A stretch of 64,000 bases of DNA from Prorocentrum cordatum. Lineage: Eukaryota; Sar; Dinophyceae; Prorocentrales; Prorocentraceae. Each line of letters begins with the position of its first letter. The first letter of the stretch is position 1. The stretch is from contig CAUYUJ010014593.1 of assembly GCA_963575745.1 (NCBI GenBank), forward strand, positions 775,008-839,007. The letters are read 5' to 3'. Positions 20,301-30,879 of the stretch are shown here, in pieces. The notes below the pieces were generated by a model that saw nothing but the letters and a program-made list of their open reading frames with translations, was not told where the DNA came from and searched no databases. Both the position numbers and the translations under genes were made by a program.

Positions 20301-20760
20301 CGGGAGCACTCCAAGACGGTTAAATCTGGTGCCAAAGCGTCCCAGCAGGTCTCCGACAGCACTCCCGGGAGGGGCCCAATAGGAAATTGTCACTGGTTTT
20401 TAGTGGGTTTTGAAGGGTTTTGGTGTTGTCCCCAGTTCGGCTTCCAGACGCTCACAGGCGGCCCAAGAGGCCCGAAAGATCGCCTCAAGACGAGCCCAGA
20501 GGCACCCAAGAGACCACCGAGACAGCCCAAGAGGGCCCCAAGACGGCCCAGGAAGCTTCCAAGACGGCCCAAAAGGGCTCCCAGAACACTCCAAGAGGAG
20601 CCCCAGATGGGGAACACGAACTGACATTTCGAGCCCTCGCCCACCAGAAGCTCTCAAGAGGCCCCGAGGAGTCCGCAAGAGGCCTCGAGAGGCCCCCAGG
20701 AAGCTCCAAGAGGCCTCCAAAAGGCGCCGAAAGGGCCCCGCAAGGCTTCCAGACGCTGGT
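20301..20760. repeat. CCCAAGAGGCC-type degenerate repeat
   Basis: Continues the family without the ACAT arrays. The motif spacing drifts between 9 and 13 bp. Confidence 0.65.
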
Positions 20761-20884
20761 GATAATGACAATAATGATTATGCAGGGCGGCCTCAGGCCC
20801 ACAACCTAAATCCCCAATACTGCTCACGCGGCATGCAAGACGCTGCGGAGATATCCTCGAGTTCGGCGGGGGAGCTTCGGAGAC

Positions 20885-20948
20885 GACGGTGACGAAAATG
20901 ATGACGATGATGACGACTATTATGAAGTTGACGACGACGATGATGATA

Positions 20949-21003
<55 letters not shown>

Positions 21004-21545
21004 GGAAGAAGATTATGATGATGTTGACAGTGGGTATGATGATGATGCTGATGATGATGATGATGTTGATGATGGTGATCGTGATGTGAGTGGTGGTGAT
21101 GATGATGGATGACGATGACGGTGATGCCGTTGAGGACGGTGATGTTGACGATCGTTATGATGATGTTGCTGATGGTCAGGATGACAACGCCGATGCTGAT
21201 AATAATGGTGGCGATGCTGTTTATGGTGCTTGTGATGCAGGAGTGGGCGGATGATGAAGCTGATGACGATGATGATGACGATAACGATGACGACGATCAC
21301 GACGACAACGACGATAATGATGACGATGGCGATGACGAGGATGATTATTTTGATAATTCAGGTGACGATATTGACGATGATGACGACGATGGCGATGATG
21401 ACGATGTTGCTGCTGATGGTGGTGATGGTGACGATTGTGATGATGGTGATGGTCATGATGATGATGATGACGATGCCGCTGACGATGACGCCGGATAGGA
21501 TGGTGATGAGGATGGCGATGATGATGATGACGATTATCCTAGCTA
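20885..21545. repeat. (GAT/GAC)n region
   Basis: 660 bp of imperfect GATGAT/GACGAT repeat. The Asp-rich and Met-rich frames have no other features and are not called as genes. Confidence 0.85.
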
Positions 21546-22329
21546 GAACTTGAGCGCGCGCGAAGCGCGCGCGATGGTTCTAGTATATATTTGTAAATAA
21601 GTATATATATATATATAGATGTGTGTGTGTGTGTATCCCCGAGTTGGGCCCAAATTGTTGGCCCATCCGAAAACCACACGAGTCGGGGACGAGGGTCGAT
21701 ATATCTCCTGTTGCGACTCCTCGCGTCGAGCTGCGCCTGGCCGACCGGAGTGCGCTCTTCGAGCCAGCTGCGCTGCCGCGCGTTCCTCCGCCACCGTTCT
21801 CGGGGGGACAGTTGCGCAGCCGCGCTGCAGCCTGGCACGGCCGTGGCGTCGCGCGGCTCTCGCGGTGACTTTTTGTCAGGAGCCACGTTAAGGGGGACAG
21901 GCTCGAGGTTCGAGGTTGTCGGGCGTTTTCATCGGTTCTCGGCGATGTTGCAGCCTCGGGATGCCTTCTTGCGGCTGCGCCTCGCCGAGAGCGTTCCGGA
22001 GGGGCCAGGATCGTCCCCATCGGCCGCCCGAAGCCCGAGCTACAGAGGAAAAAACACCAGGGGATAGACTCAGGGGGAGACGCATCGACCCTCACTCGCC
22101 CACTCATCGCCGATAGGGTTCCAACAGCCTTACCCCGCCCAGGATAGTGAGGACTCGCAATCGGGGCCCTATCGCCGATCCATCAGCGATGTATCTCCGA
22201 TTCAAGGTCGATGCGTCCCCCCTCTCAGCCAGTTGTTACCCTTCTCGTTGACCCTTCTCTTGGGGGCCTCTATAAATCTTTCGGATGTCTCTTGCCGGCA
22301 CGATCGAGACTTGTACACTGTACGGAAAC
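21546..22329. other. no gene; short hairpin and microsatellite
   Basis: GCGCGCGC-GAA-GCGCGCGC hairpin at about 21553-21574. (TA)n and (GT)n lie at 21600-21634. Nothing else is recognisable. Confidence 0.45.
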
Positions 22330-22530
22330 AATGAGGACGAAGATTGAGAGCAGTTCCTGCCCACTTTGAACAGGGTTCGCTGTTGGTACCGCCGCGGGCG
22401 TTGTCAATCTGAGACAGGATGCCACCTGGTGTTGCCTTTTTGAGACAGAAGGCTGCCTGCCCAGCAGCGGCCGCTGTCAGTTTTGAACAACATCCATTAT
22501 CGGTCATCGTGCTGATTTGTTCTGTACTCA
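22330..22530. repeat. diverged relative of the 36121-36285 short element
   Basis: Shares GAGCAGTTCCTG, GAACAGG, TCGCTGTTGGTACCGCCGCGG, GAGACA, GGC-GCCTGCCCA and GGCCGCTGT in the same order with 36121-36260. The terminal inverted repeats are not clear here. Confidence 0.5.
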
Positions 22531-23997
22531 GTTCGGGCATGCCAATCTCGGGTTTGGGGTTTCTTGAGGCGCGTGGCTTGGCAATTGAGGCCGTCTGGGT
22601 GGATCTTGGAGCCGTTGGGTAGGCCGTTGGGAAGCCGTCGGGCCGTCGGGGATACCTTGGGGCGCTGCTTGTCGGGGGGGCTCTCTTTGGCTGGTGTTTC
22701 GAAAAAGAGTCAGTTGAGACAACGGCGGCCCTCCCTGGCATTCTTCGTCCTCGTCGGGGCTGCTGGAGGCTTCCTGTCAACGCGGCTGGATCCTCGTCGA
22801 AAAAACAGGTCTGGTCGGACCCTGGGAGGGGACAGGGACCGATTTTGAGTGCAGTTTGGACAGGCGGGGGAGCCGCCGACTTGGGTTTTCTTCGGTCCGC
22901 CTCGGCCCATCTTGCGGCGGGAAGTCTCTTGGACTACTGGTGCGATCCAGTGTGCAGGGAGACGTTTGAAACATTGGTCGGGCTCTGGAACTGAAACGTC
23001 TGATTTTCTGACGGTGTCTTGACGGAGGTCCTTCGGAGGTGGGGGGGAGTCTTGCTAACGGTCTCGGGAAGTGAAGGGGCCATCTTTGGAATTCTGCGAG
23101 AACAGCTTGGAGGCCAATCTTGTGCCGTCTTCAAACCGTCAGGGTCCACCTCTACGCGCCCACTTTGCAGCAAGCTCGATGGCGGATCTTGTCAGGATTC
23201 GGTCGCTTCGCTTTGCTATGCACTTGGGCGCCAAACGTGCGCACAAAGTGTTTCACAGACTTGCCACTTGCGTTGAAACATAATCACAAGCAGCGGTGAG
23301 CATCCTCTTTGTCATCACCATTATCAAACACACGCGAGGAATTGTGCGAGTATCCGTCACACCACACCGCACCGCGATTCAGCAAGACCACTTTCAGTAT
23401 CATACGTCTGGTATATTGCAGCGGTCAGAACGTAATTATCCGCGATATCTTACAACATGCTCTCACTGCTTACCTGAGCGCACCTGTAGCAGCGCCCTGC
23501 TTAAGTGTTTCGGCGAACGTACCTGGCGGTCTGTCAGCATGCAGTGTATGCAGCTTTGTCGCGACGGCGCGTGAGCATCTTGGCATTGTGAGTTTCGAGC
23601 GGTCCCTACCTGAACGCTTTGAGTATCGAGCAGGCCCTACCCGTGCGATGAAGCAGTTCGACTCTTGTCACGTAGCGGACTTTGCAGCAGCGTTCGTGAT
23701 GAACGTCCTAAGTAAGCCTGGTGACAAACCCACTGGGCCGATCGAGTTCGTGCTTGCAGCAGAGACGAAGGCTAGGTCGGCAAACGAGCCAAGAGCACCT
23801 TGCAAATTTCGGGCTGCTCGTCCAACAATTGGCAGCGGCCCCCACACAATGGGGAGTTCGATGATTTTGTTACTCATGGGCCGCGTTTGGCTGTGCCTGC
23901 GGCGTCCACGCGTTTATGCATCCAGGTGTTGCGAACAACGAGTGTCGTTAAACTCGGCGATGATAGACTTTTCGATTGCAGCCGCAGGACACGAACA
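22531..23997. other. no gene recognised
   Basis: 22570-22690 has GGCCGTCTTGG-like motifs. The rest, including an open frame at about 23309-24067, shows no domain, start context or composition that supports a protein. Confidence 0.45.
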
Positions 23998-24195
23998 TAA
24001 AACCGACAAACCGATAAACCGATCAACCGATATGATTATATCGGTTTATCGGTCGATCTGCCGATAAACCGATCAACCACTAAACCGACTCATCGCATGC
24101 GTGCCCGAATCTCAGCACAGCTTGGCTTTATCAGTTTATCGGTTTATCGGTATACCGGATGTTTCAGTCTATCGGTTGGTCGGTTTATCGGCCCG
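23998..24195. repeat. AACCGATA 8-bp array with alternating orientation, array 1
   Basis: AAACCGAT units (24001-24032) flip to ATCGGTTT (24040-24056), flip back (24061-24090) and flip again (24126-24190). Neighbouring blocks therefore form hairpins, with GATTATATCGG at one turn. A related array lies at 28756-29062. Confidence 0.8.
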
Positions 24196-24231
24196 ACGTT
24201 GTCGTGGTTGTCCAATGGGTAATCCTTCGAA

Positions 24232-24605
24232 ATTATCTTTCCTCTTCCTCCTAGTCCTCCCCTTCCTCTTCCTCCTAGTCCTCCTCCGCCTCCGCCTCCT
24301 CCTCCTCCTCCTCCTCCCTCTTCTTCCTCCTCCTCCCTCCTCCGTTCCGATCCTCCCTCCCTCCCTCCCTCTCCTCCCTCCCTCCCTCACTGGCCCCGAC
24401 GCCCATGGTTCTCCTAGTCCTCCCTCCCCCTCTTCCTCCTAGTCTCCTCCGCCTCCCCTTCCTCTTCCTCCTAGTCCTCCTCCGCCTCTGCCTCCTCCTC
24501 CTCCTCCTCCTCCCTCCTCCTCCTCCTCCTCCCTCCTCCGTTCCGATCCTCCCTCCCTCCCTCTCCTCCCTCCCTCCCTCACTGGCCCCGACGCCCATGG
24601 TTCTG
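24232..24605. repeat. CCTCCT pyrimidine tract with an internal duplication of about 190 bp
   Basis: The sequence around CTCCGTTCCGATCCTCC and CTGGCCCCGACGCCCATGG occurs at about 24336-24412 and again at about 24526-24603. Strong strand asymmetry; not coding. Confidence 0.7.
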
Positions 24606-24739
24606 CGCGCACAGGGCCGCGGCCCCCGTGAGCCCCTTCTCGGCGTTCCAGCTGACCACCATTCCTGGGGAGCTCGTCCTCCCTCCCTCTTCCCCTCCTG
24701 CCCACACTCTCACATCCGTCCCCCATTCCCCTCCCTTGT

Positions 24740-25806
24740 TCCCCTCCCCTCCCTCTTTCGGATTGGGGAATTTCGAATTTCCTGTCTCCTCCTCTCCCAG
24801 GCCCAGTGCCCAGGCCCATACAGAAAGAAAAACTGGAAAGGGGGGAGAGCGGGAAGGAGAGATGGAGGGAGGGAGGGTTGGATTCGATTCGGGAAAGGGG
24901 CATTTGAGAAAAGAGGGGATGGAGGGGTGGAGGGAATAGGGATGGGGGAGGGGGATTGGAGTTGGGAAGGAGGGATGGAGGGAGGAGTGGCGGGGGGAGG
25001 GCGGGGTTTGTGGGAGGCAAAATCTGGCGGGGCATTTCGGGCTAGGACGTTTTCGGTTTCTACGGCGCTTTGGCGGGGGTGCCTCCAGCTCCCCCTTCCT
25101 CTCCTTCTCTGGGTTTTTTTTTTGGGGGGGGTCGCATTTCCCCTCTCCTCCTCCCCCATCCTCCTTCTCCTTCCCCCCTCGGTCTTAGCCGTATCAGGTT
25201 ATCGCTGTAGCGCGAGCTGCGGCGAAAGCTGCTGGCGTCGCGTGTCCTATTGCGGATCCGGGCGCAACTCTCAGCCATGCGCGGCGGCCCGTATGATGAA
25301 CCACCCGGGCCTTTAAACCAACGGGACGTCATCGTCTGCTCTTTGTGCGACCGGCGAGTCGGGAAGCCATGCTGGGCCACCCATGTGAGGGATTGTGTCA
25401 GCGCTTCCTCTGCGCTCGCGGTTGAGCCGCAGTGGTTGGGCCTTGATCCCAACCGTGCGCCAGTTCAGTTTGTTGCTCAAGGACTGCCTGTTGCCCTTCG
25501 CGCCGATATGAAGATAGCGGGGGATAAACTGAAACAGTGCTACCTCCGGATGGGGCAAGCCTTCGTGCCCGACCCCCGCATCAGCGGGGCTTGCTACACT
25601 TGCGGTTGGAGCTCCTTCAAAGGTGCGTGGATGGGGCCCGAGGGTTGCAGCGTCGGCGCGCTGTTCCTCTGCGCCGCGTTCATCGACTCGCTGTTCGAGA
25701 CGAAGGCTTTGACGGACGCGGCGCAATTCATGACCAACATGGGCATGGATTCTAGCAAGCGCTTGCCACATTCCCGTTATCTGGCCCAAGGTGGGAGTGC
25801 GTTCGT
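24740..25806 (+). repeat. segmental duplication, copy A
   Basis: Matches 26940-27913 in the same orientation with high identity. Relative to copy B it keeps an extra stretch of about 80 bp (24783-24865). It contains the start of the Cys-rich ORF. Confidence 0.8.
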
Positions 25807-26206
25807 GCAGTGGGGTGAGAATTACTGCCGTTCCAAGCGGCCGGCGCCCGGTGAGCCGCGCGTGGCCCACGTGCCACCGGCCGTGACTTCTTCCAGACAC
25901 TGGTGGGCGCACTCCGCATGTACGACGCAGCGTGCGACCTGCTCTAGCCGCGGGTGTGCGTCGTGCGAACATTGCTGCTTGCGCAAATTGCGATTCGTGT
26001 TCAAGTTCGCAGTGGCTGCGCTGTACCAGTCTGACAGAACGCCTGTGAGTTCCCAGGTGCGCTTTGTGCTCGGGCACAGGTCGTTCCGAATCCTCGGCGG
26101 CCTCGACGTAGTTTTCTCGCCGTCGGAAGAGTTCGGCATCTGGGCGCCGCCGCGCGTGGACGGCGACAAGTGGCCTTGGATAAGCTTTATTGTATTCGGC
26201 GACTAA
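25250..26206 (+). CDS. hypothetical Cys-rich protein (copy A, intact)
   Basis: Open frame with an ATG at 25277 (MRGGPYDEPPGP). Visible features: a possible zinc-binding pattern CSLCDRRVGKPCWATHVRDC, a second pair in CYTCGWSSFKG, a hydrophobic stretch SVGALFLCAAFIDSLFE, and a Cys-rich cluster CSSRGCASCEHCC near 25945. No family was recognised. The first 180 residues read as a real protein; the part after about 25830 is less convincing and may be another frame or an intron. Copy B at 27367-27900 carries the same sequence broken by a stop. A long antisense frame covers the same DNA but is Arg/Ala-rich and is judged a shadow. Confidence 0.5.
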   Translation: MRIRAQLSAMRGGPYDEPPGPLNQRDVIVCSLCDRRVGKPCWATHVRDCVSASSALAVEPQWLGLDPNRAPVQFVAQGLPVALRADMKIAGDKLKQCYLRMGQAFVPDPRISGACYTCGWSSFKGAWMGPEGCSVGALFLCAAFIDSLFETKALTDAAQFMTNMGMDSSKRLPHSRYLAQGGSAFVQWGENYCRSKRPAPGEPRVAHVPPAVTSSRHWWAHSACTTQRATCSSRGCASCEHCCLRKLRFVFKFAVAALYQSDRTPVSSQVRFVLGHRSFRILGGLDVVFSPSEEFGIWAPPRVDGDKWPWISFIVFGD

Positions 26207-26605
26207 GCGGCGACTCGGCTCCGACCCCTGCCGCTTGGCGGGGGCTGCGCGCAGCCATGCCCGCGGGTTCGGGCGCGGTCCGGCGGCGGGGGCCGCCAGC
26301 GCGGCGACGGGGGCGTCCTGGGCGGCGAGAGCTGCCTTTGATCCTCGCTCAGCGGCGCGAGCGGTCCGGCGGCGGGAACTGCCCCCGCCCGTCGCTCGTG
26401 CGAGCGGCCGGGGCATTTTTAAGAGGCGGTTTGCGCGGCGAGAGCTGCGCCGTCTCGCTGGCGCGCGCGGGCGCTGTTGAGCGGCGAGAGCTGCAAGCGC
26501 GGCGACGGGGGGGTCCTGGGCGGCGAGAGCTGCCTTTGATTCTCGCTCAGCGGCGCGAGCTGCCCGCGCCGTGGAGCGCGTGGTGAGAGCTGCCCCCGAC
26601 CGTCT
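26207..26605. repeat. GC-rich region with a 62-bp duplication 200 bp apart
   Basis: CGCGGCGACGGGGG-GTCCTGG then GCGGCGAGAGCTGCCTTTGA occurs at about 26298-26360 and 26498-26560. The GGCGAGAGCTGC core occurs further times between. No gene. Confidence 0.6.
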
Positions 26606-26639
26606 GGCATTGGACTGGTGGCGATTGGCTCCGTCTGCT

Positions 26640-26760
26640 TTGTCCTCCTCCTCCTCCCCCTCCCCCTCCTCCTCCTCCTGTTCCCCAATGTTCATCCCCC
26701 GTCCCCTTCATCTTCCCCCTATCCTCTTCCCCCCCCCCCCATCCCCTCCCCCCCCCTCCT
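26640..26760. repeat. C/T-rich tract
   Basis: CCTCCTCC/CCCCCC runs on one strand. Low complexity. Confidence 0.8.
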
Positions 26761-26939
26761 CCTGAGGCCCACGGGATTGGGCGAAGGGCCTGAGGGCGCG
26801 CCCGCTCCGTGCCCAGAGGCGCGGAGGCCAAATCTGGTCGGGCATTCGTCGCCCGCATGTGGTGCGAAAACCAGGGCATGGCGGCGGGCATTTGGTGCGA
26901 TAGCCAGGCTGCGTGGGCCCCCCGCCCCGGGTCCACGTC

Positions 26940-27913
26940 TCATCTCCCCCCTCCCCCCCCTCTTTCGGATTGGGGAATTTCGAAGGGAGGGAGGGTTGGA
27001 TTCGATTCGGGAAGGGGCATTTGAGAAAAGAGGGGATGGAGGGGTGGAGGGAATAGGGATGGGGGAGGGGGATTGGAGTTGGGAAGGAGGGATGGAGGGA
27101 GGAGTGGCGGGGGGGGGGCGGGGTTTGTGGGAAGCAAAATGTGGCGGGGCATTTCGGGCTAGGACGTTTTCGGTTTCTACGGCGCTTTGGCGGGGGTGCC
27201 TCCAGCTCCCCCTTCCTCTCCTTCTCTGGGCTTTGGGGGGGTCGCATTTCCCTTCTCCCCCTCCCCCATCCTCCTTCTCCTTCCCTCCTCGGTCTTAGCC
27301 GTATCAGGTTATCTCTGTAGCGCGAGCTGCGGCGAAAGCTGCTGGCGTCGCGTGTCCTATTGCGGATCCTGGCGCAACTCTCAGCCATGCGCGGCGGCCC
27401 GTATGATGAACCACCCGGGCCCTGAAACCAACGGGGCGCCATCGTTTGCTCTTTGTGCGACCGGCGAGTCGGGAAGCCATGCTGGGCCACCCGTGTGAGG
27501 GATTGTGTCAGCGCTTCCTCTGCGCTCGCGGTTGAGCCGCAGTGGTTGGGCCTTGATCCCAACCGTGCGCCAGTTCAGTGTGTTGCTCAAGGACTGCCTG
27601 TTGCCCATCGCGCCGATATGAAGATAGCGGGGGGTAAACTGAAACAGTGCCCGACCCCCACATCAGCGGGGCGTGCCCGACCCCCACATCAGCGGGGCTT
27701 GCTACACTTGCGGTCGGAGCTCCTTCAAAGGTGCGTGGATGGGGCCCGAGGGTTGCAGCGTCGGCGCGCTGTTCCTCTGCGCCGCGTTCATTGACTCGCT
27801 GTTCGAGACGAAGGCTTTGACGGGCGCGGCGCAATTCATGACCAACATGGGCATGGATTCTAGCAAGCGCTTGCCACATTCCCGTTATCTGGCCCAAGGT
27901 GGGAGTGCGTTCT
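26940..27913 (+). repeat. segmental duplication, copy B
   Basis: Same order as copy A, about 2.1 kb downstream. Differences: loss of about 80 bp near its left end, a short local tandem duplication (CCCGACCCCCACATCAGCGG twice, 27651-27697), and divergence after 27913. Confidence 0.8.
27367..27900 (+). pseudogene. broken copy of the Cys-rich hypothetical gene
   Basis: In the frame of copy A, the codon after the PGP segment is TGA (27421-27429 region, CCCTGAAAC) where copy A has TTA. Further on, part of the coding sequence around the YLRMGQAFV segment is lost and replaced by a duplicated 25-bp stretch. The sequence otherwise follows copy A through LAQGGSAF. Read as a decaying duplicate. Confidence 0.6.
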
Positions 27914-28750
27914 TTGCGCTTAGTGGTTTCGCATTTCCCCTCTCCTCCCCCCCTTTCCTCCTTCTCCCCCCCCTCTCGCGGAGTCTTGTCGGGGCTCTGC
28001 TCCTAGTGGAGTCTCGTCGAGGCTCTGCTCCTGGAGCCGATCGCCGTCCGTCCTTTCGTGCAATGTGACCCAGACCGACGCGAAATGGCGCGCCAGATTT
28101 TGCCCCCCACCGAAATTTGCCCCGCCAGATTCTACCTCCCGCGCGGCTGCCGCCATCGTCATCGTTATCATCAGCATGACCTTCCTCTTCCTCATCTTGA
28201 GACATCCTCGCAACGCTGACCTCTGATATGCCCTGCCCCAAATTGTGCTGGCCATTTCCGCCCGCGCAAAAACTCGCCTCGTTCACCTGGGGGGCGTGCC
28301 CAGCCTTGAAACAGTCTGACCCCCGATCTGCCCCGGGATGCGATGTTCAGACAACTTTCGCCCGGGGCGCCCTCGCACTTCTGACTTCGGAGGTGCCCTA
28401 CCCCATGGCGGTCCGACCACTTTCGCCTGCGACATTCTCGCAACAGCGGCTTCCGAGACGCCTATAGCTGACCTCTTCAGGCCACTTTCGTCTGAGACAA
28501 CGACCTCGCATATGCCCTGCCCCGAGTTGGTTCGGCCACTGTCGCCTGGGGCCCTCGCAGGCCCTGCACTACCCGCGCAAAGCATCGCGCGCGGCGGGAG
28601 ATGCTCGGACCCCTGCGGGACTCCGTCCGCACCAGAGACTCAGGCAGATCAAACCGAGCCGCCCCAGAGTGGGGTGCGCCGTCCGCGCCAGAGCCAAAGG
28701 CAAAACTCACGCCGTCGCCGTCGCCGTCGTCGTCGTGGCGGGGGGCTGAC
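27914..28750. repeat. no gene; diverged tandem repeat of roughly 75 bp in 28190-28570
   Basis: ATATGCCCTGCCCC, then GG(C/T)C-ACTTTCGCC and CTCGCA recur about four to five times with heavy divergence. A GTCGCC tract lies at 28708-28740. Confidence 0.4.
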
Positions 28751-28755
28751 AACCA

Positions 28756-29062
28756 GCCGATAACCCGATAAACCGATAAACCGATATGCGGCGCAAGGAT
28801 CGCCTCCACAGGTTCCCCCCCGGCGGTCTCAGACCAGCAGCCAGTCAACCGATGAACCGATAAACCGATAAACCGATAAACCGACGAAGAGAGGGGGGCG
28901 CGCCAGCAATCGCCTCTATGTTCGCATACGAAGATTATCGGTTTTTCGGTTGAGCGACCGATCCACCGATAAACCGATCAAATTATATCGGTTTTTCGGT
29001 TGATCGGTTTGCAAACCGTTCAACCGATTAGTTTTTATCGGTTGATCGGTTTATCGGTCGGA
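28756..29062. repeat. AACCGATA 8-bp array with alternating orientation, array 2
   Basis: Blocks at 28756-28785 and 28846-28886 (AAACCGAT), then 28936-28955 (ATCGGTTT), 28960-28982 (flipped), and 28986-29062 (ATCGGTTT/GATCGGTTT). A turn with AATTATATCGG matches the turn in array 1. Unique spacers of about 50 bp separate some blocks. Confidence 0.8.
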
Positions 29063-30053
29063 TGGGTTTCCGGAAGCCGTTGCCGCTGCACTCGACTTTT
29101 CGCAATGCGGAGTAATATCATGTTACTCGCGAGTGCAGTCCCCAGACTTGCTATGCGCTTTGCAGGTGACGACCTGCTGTAAGGCCCCCGTAGCAGTTTG
29201 ACGCTATCTGCTTGGAACGTCTGTTGAGGGCGCCGCTCATTCCCAGGACAGGCCCCGACGTTGCCAGTGCCCGACGTGGCAAGCGCCCGAGGCCGTAGGA
29301 GGTGGAGGCTCGGGAATGTGTGTTGCGCCTTATGGCGACGGCACCGGTTCACCATGCCCTGCCGAGGCAGGTCTCCAGGAGGCCTATCACGAATTATGGT
29401 GGCAAGCGGCTCATCATCACCAGCGCCATCATCATCTTCATTCTGATGTTTGGTGTTTGGCCTCCTGGCCACCATCGCCGCAGTCCTCGTCAACAACATC
29501 ATTACCCTATGATGCGACAGCGGCGAGTGTATTGTAACAGTTCGGCACTGAAGTGATACAGTGGCCGCAAGCATGTGCCAAGCTTGTATGTCTACTGTTG
29601 TGTGTATCACTCAAACGCCAGATCGCCATGCAGTACTGATCTGCCGACCGAATCAAACGCATGACAGAGGGCCCGTTATACGCAGTGGGAAGCACGGATT
29701 GGGTGGCGTTCGTTTGCTCCATTGTCCCCAGCACTGGCATTGATCTTTGTTGTTCTGAAGGCGAACCATGTTGTCTTGACCTCTGTTGAACGTCGACCAG
29801 ATGTCTCAGTACCTTTGCACCGATGGATCATGAGCGTAAGATTGGGAAGCAGCGCCATTGAGATGAGAAGTTTAAAAGGTGGATGAATAATAGCTCCACA
29901 TGGCAGTCGCTCCGCACTCGACCTGTAGCAGTTAGTTGGGGACAGGGACCTGCTCACCGATAGCAAGCTGGTTTGGCTGAAACTGGACCGTGTACACAAA
30001 GTCATTGGATGTGGCAGCCAGAAAGAATCGAAGGATGATATGAAGCATATATG
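29063..30053. other. no gene recognised
   Basis: Lower-GC, complex sequence with short frames only. No domain or repeat seen. Confidence 0.45.
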
Positions 30054-30147
30054 TGTATAGGTACATCCATCCATCCATCCATCATCCATCCATCCATCCA
30101 TACATCCATACATCCATACATACATACATACAGACATACAGACATAC
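30054..30147. repeat. (CATC/CATA)n microsatellite
   Basis: CATCCATCC then CATACATA and CAGACATA units. Confidence 0.9.
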
Positions 30148-30248
30148 ATGTATGTATGGTCCAGGGCTGGGGCCCCCCCCCCACCTCCCCCACCCCAATG
30201 CTGATGCCATTGGGCCCCCCCCCCGCGCGATGGTCCCCCCCGCCCCCC

Positions 30249-30405
30249 CTTGTGGGCGTGGCGTGGTGCTGCGCTGCGGTGCCCCCCCCCCCCTGTGGAT
30301 GTGGTGTGGTGCTGTGGTGGTTCAGAAGTGGGCGTGGCGTGGTGCTGCGCTGCGGTGCCCCCCTCCCCTCCTGTGGATGTGGTGTGGTGCTGTGGTGGTT
30401 CAGAG
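30249..30405. repeat. tandem pair of about 78 bp
   Basis: GTGGCGTGGTGCTGCGCTGC, poly-C, then TGTGGATGTGGTGTGGTGC and a GGTTCAGA end is present twice in tandem. Confidence 0.7.
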
Positions 30406-30655
30406 GTCGTCGTCCTCGTCGTCCTCGTCGTCCTCGTCGTCCTCGTCGTCCTCGTCGTCCTCGTCGTCGTCATCGTCGTCGTCGTCGCCGTCGTCATCGT
30501 CATCGTCGTCGTCGCCGCCGCCGCCGGCGGCGTCGCCGCCGCCGCAGCCGTCGTCGTCGTCGTCGTCGTGGTCGTCGTCGTCGTCGTCGCCGTCGTCGTA
30601 GTCGTCGCCGTCGTCGTCGTCGCCGTCGTAGTCGGCGACGTCGTCGTCGTCGTCT
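30406..30655. repeat. (GTC)n triplet tract
   Basis: 250 bp of GTCGTC/GTCCTC/GCC. Followed by two copies of GGGACCATACCATCTGGGGG (30657-30720). Confidence 0.85.
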
Positions 30656-30879
30656 CTGGGACCATACCATCTGGGGGGGGGGCCCGAGGAATCCTGGGAC
30701 CATACCATCTGGGGGGCGGGGGGGCCGTGAACCCTCGACCCTGGAGCATGTATCGAAGACGCCTACGGCGAATCACCGCCGCCCCCTGCCTTTGTGGAAG
30801 CGCCTATGTGGCCGAACGTTGAGGCCAGACCTGCCAAGCCATCGGACCATGTGTTCCCCGAATCGGTTTGGAAAGCCTT

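Noticed and set aside
23309-24067. 252-codon open frame before the first AACCGATA array
   Set aside because: No domain; it runs into the array and the composition is not protein-like.
23998-24195. Telomere-type repeat
   Set aside because: The 8-mer AACCGATA is not the TTTAGGG type known in dinoflagellates, and its orientation flips within the array.
25313-26695. 460-codon antisense frame over the Cys-rich ORF
   Set aside because: Arg/Ala-rich with no motif; the sense frame has better composition and paired cysteines.
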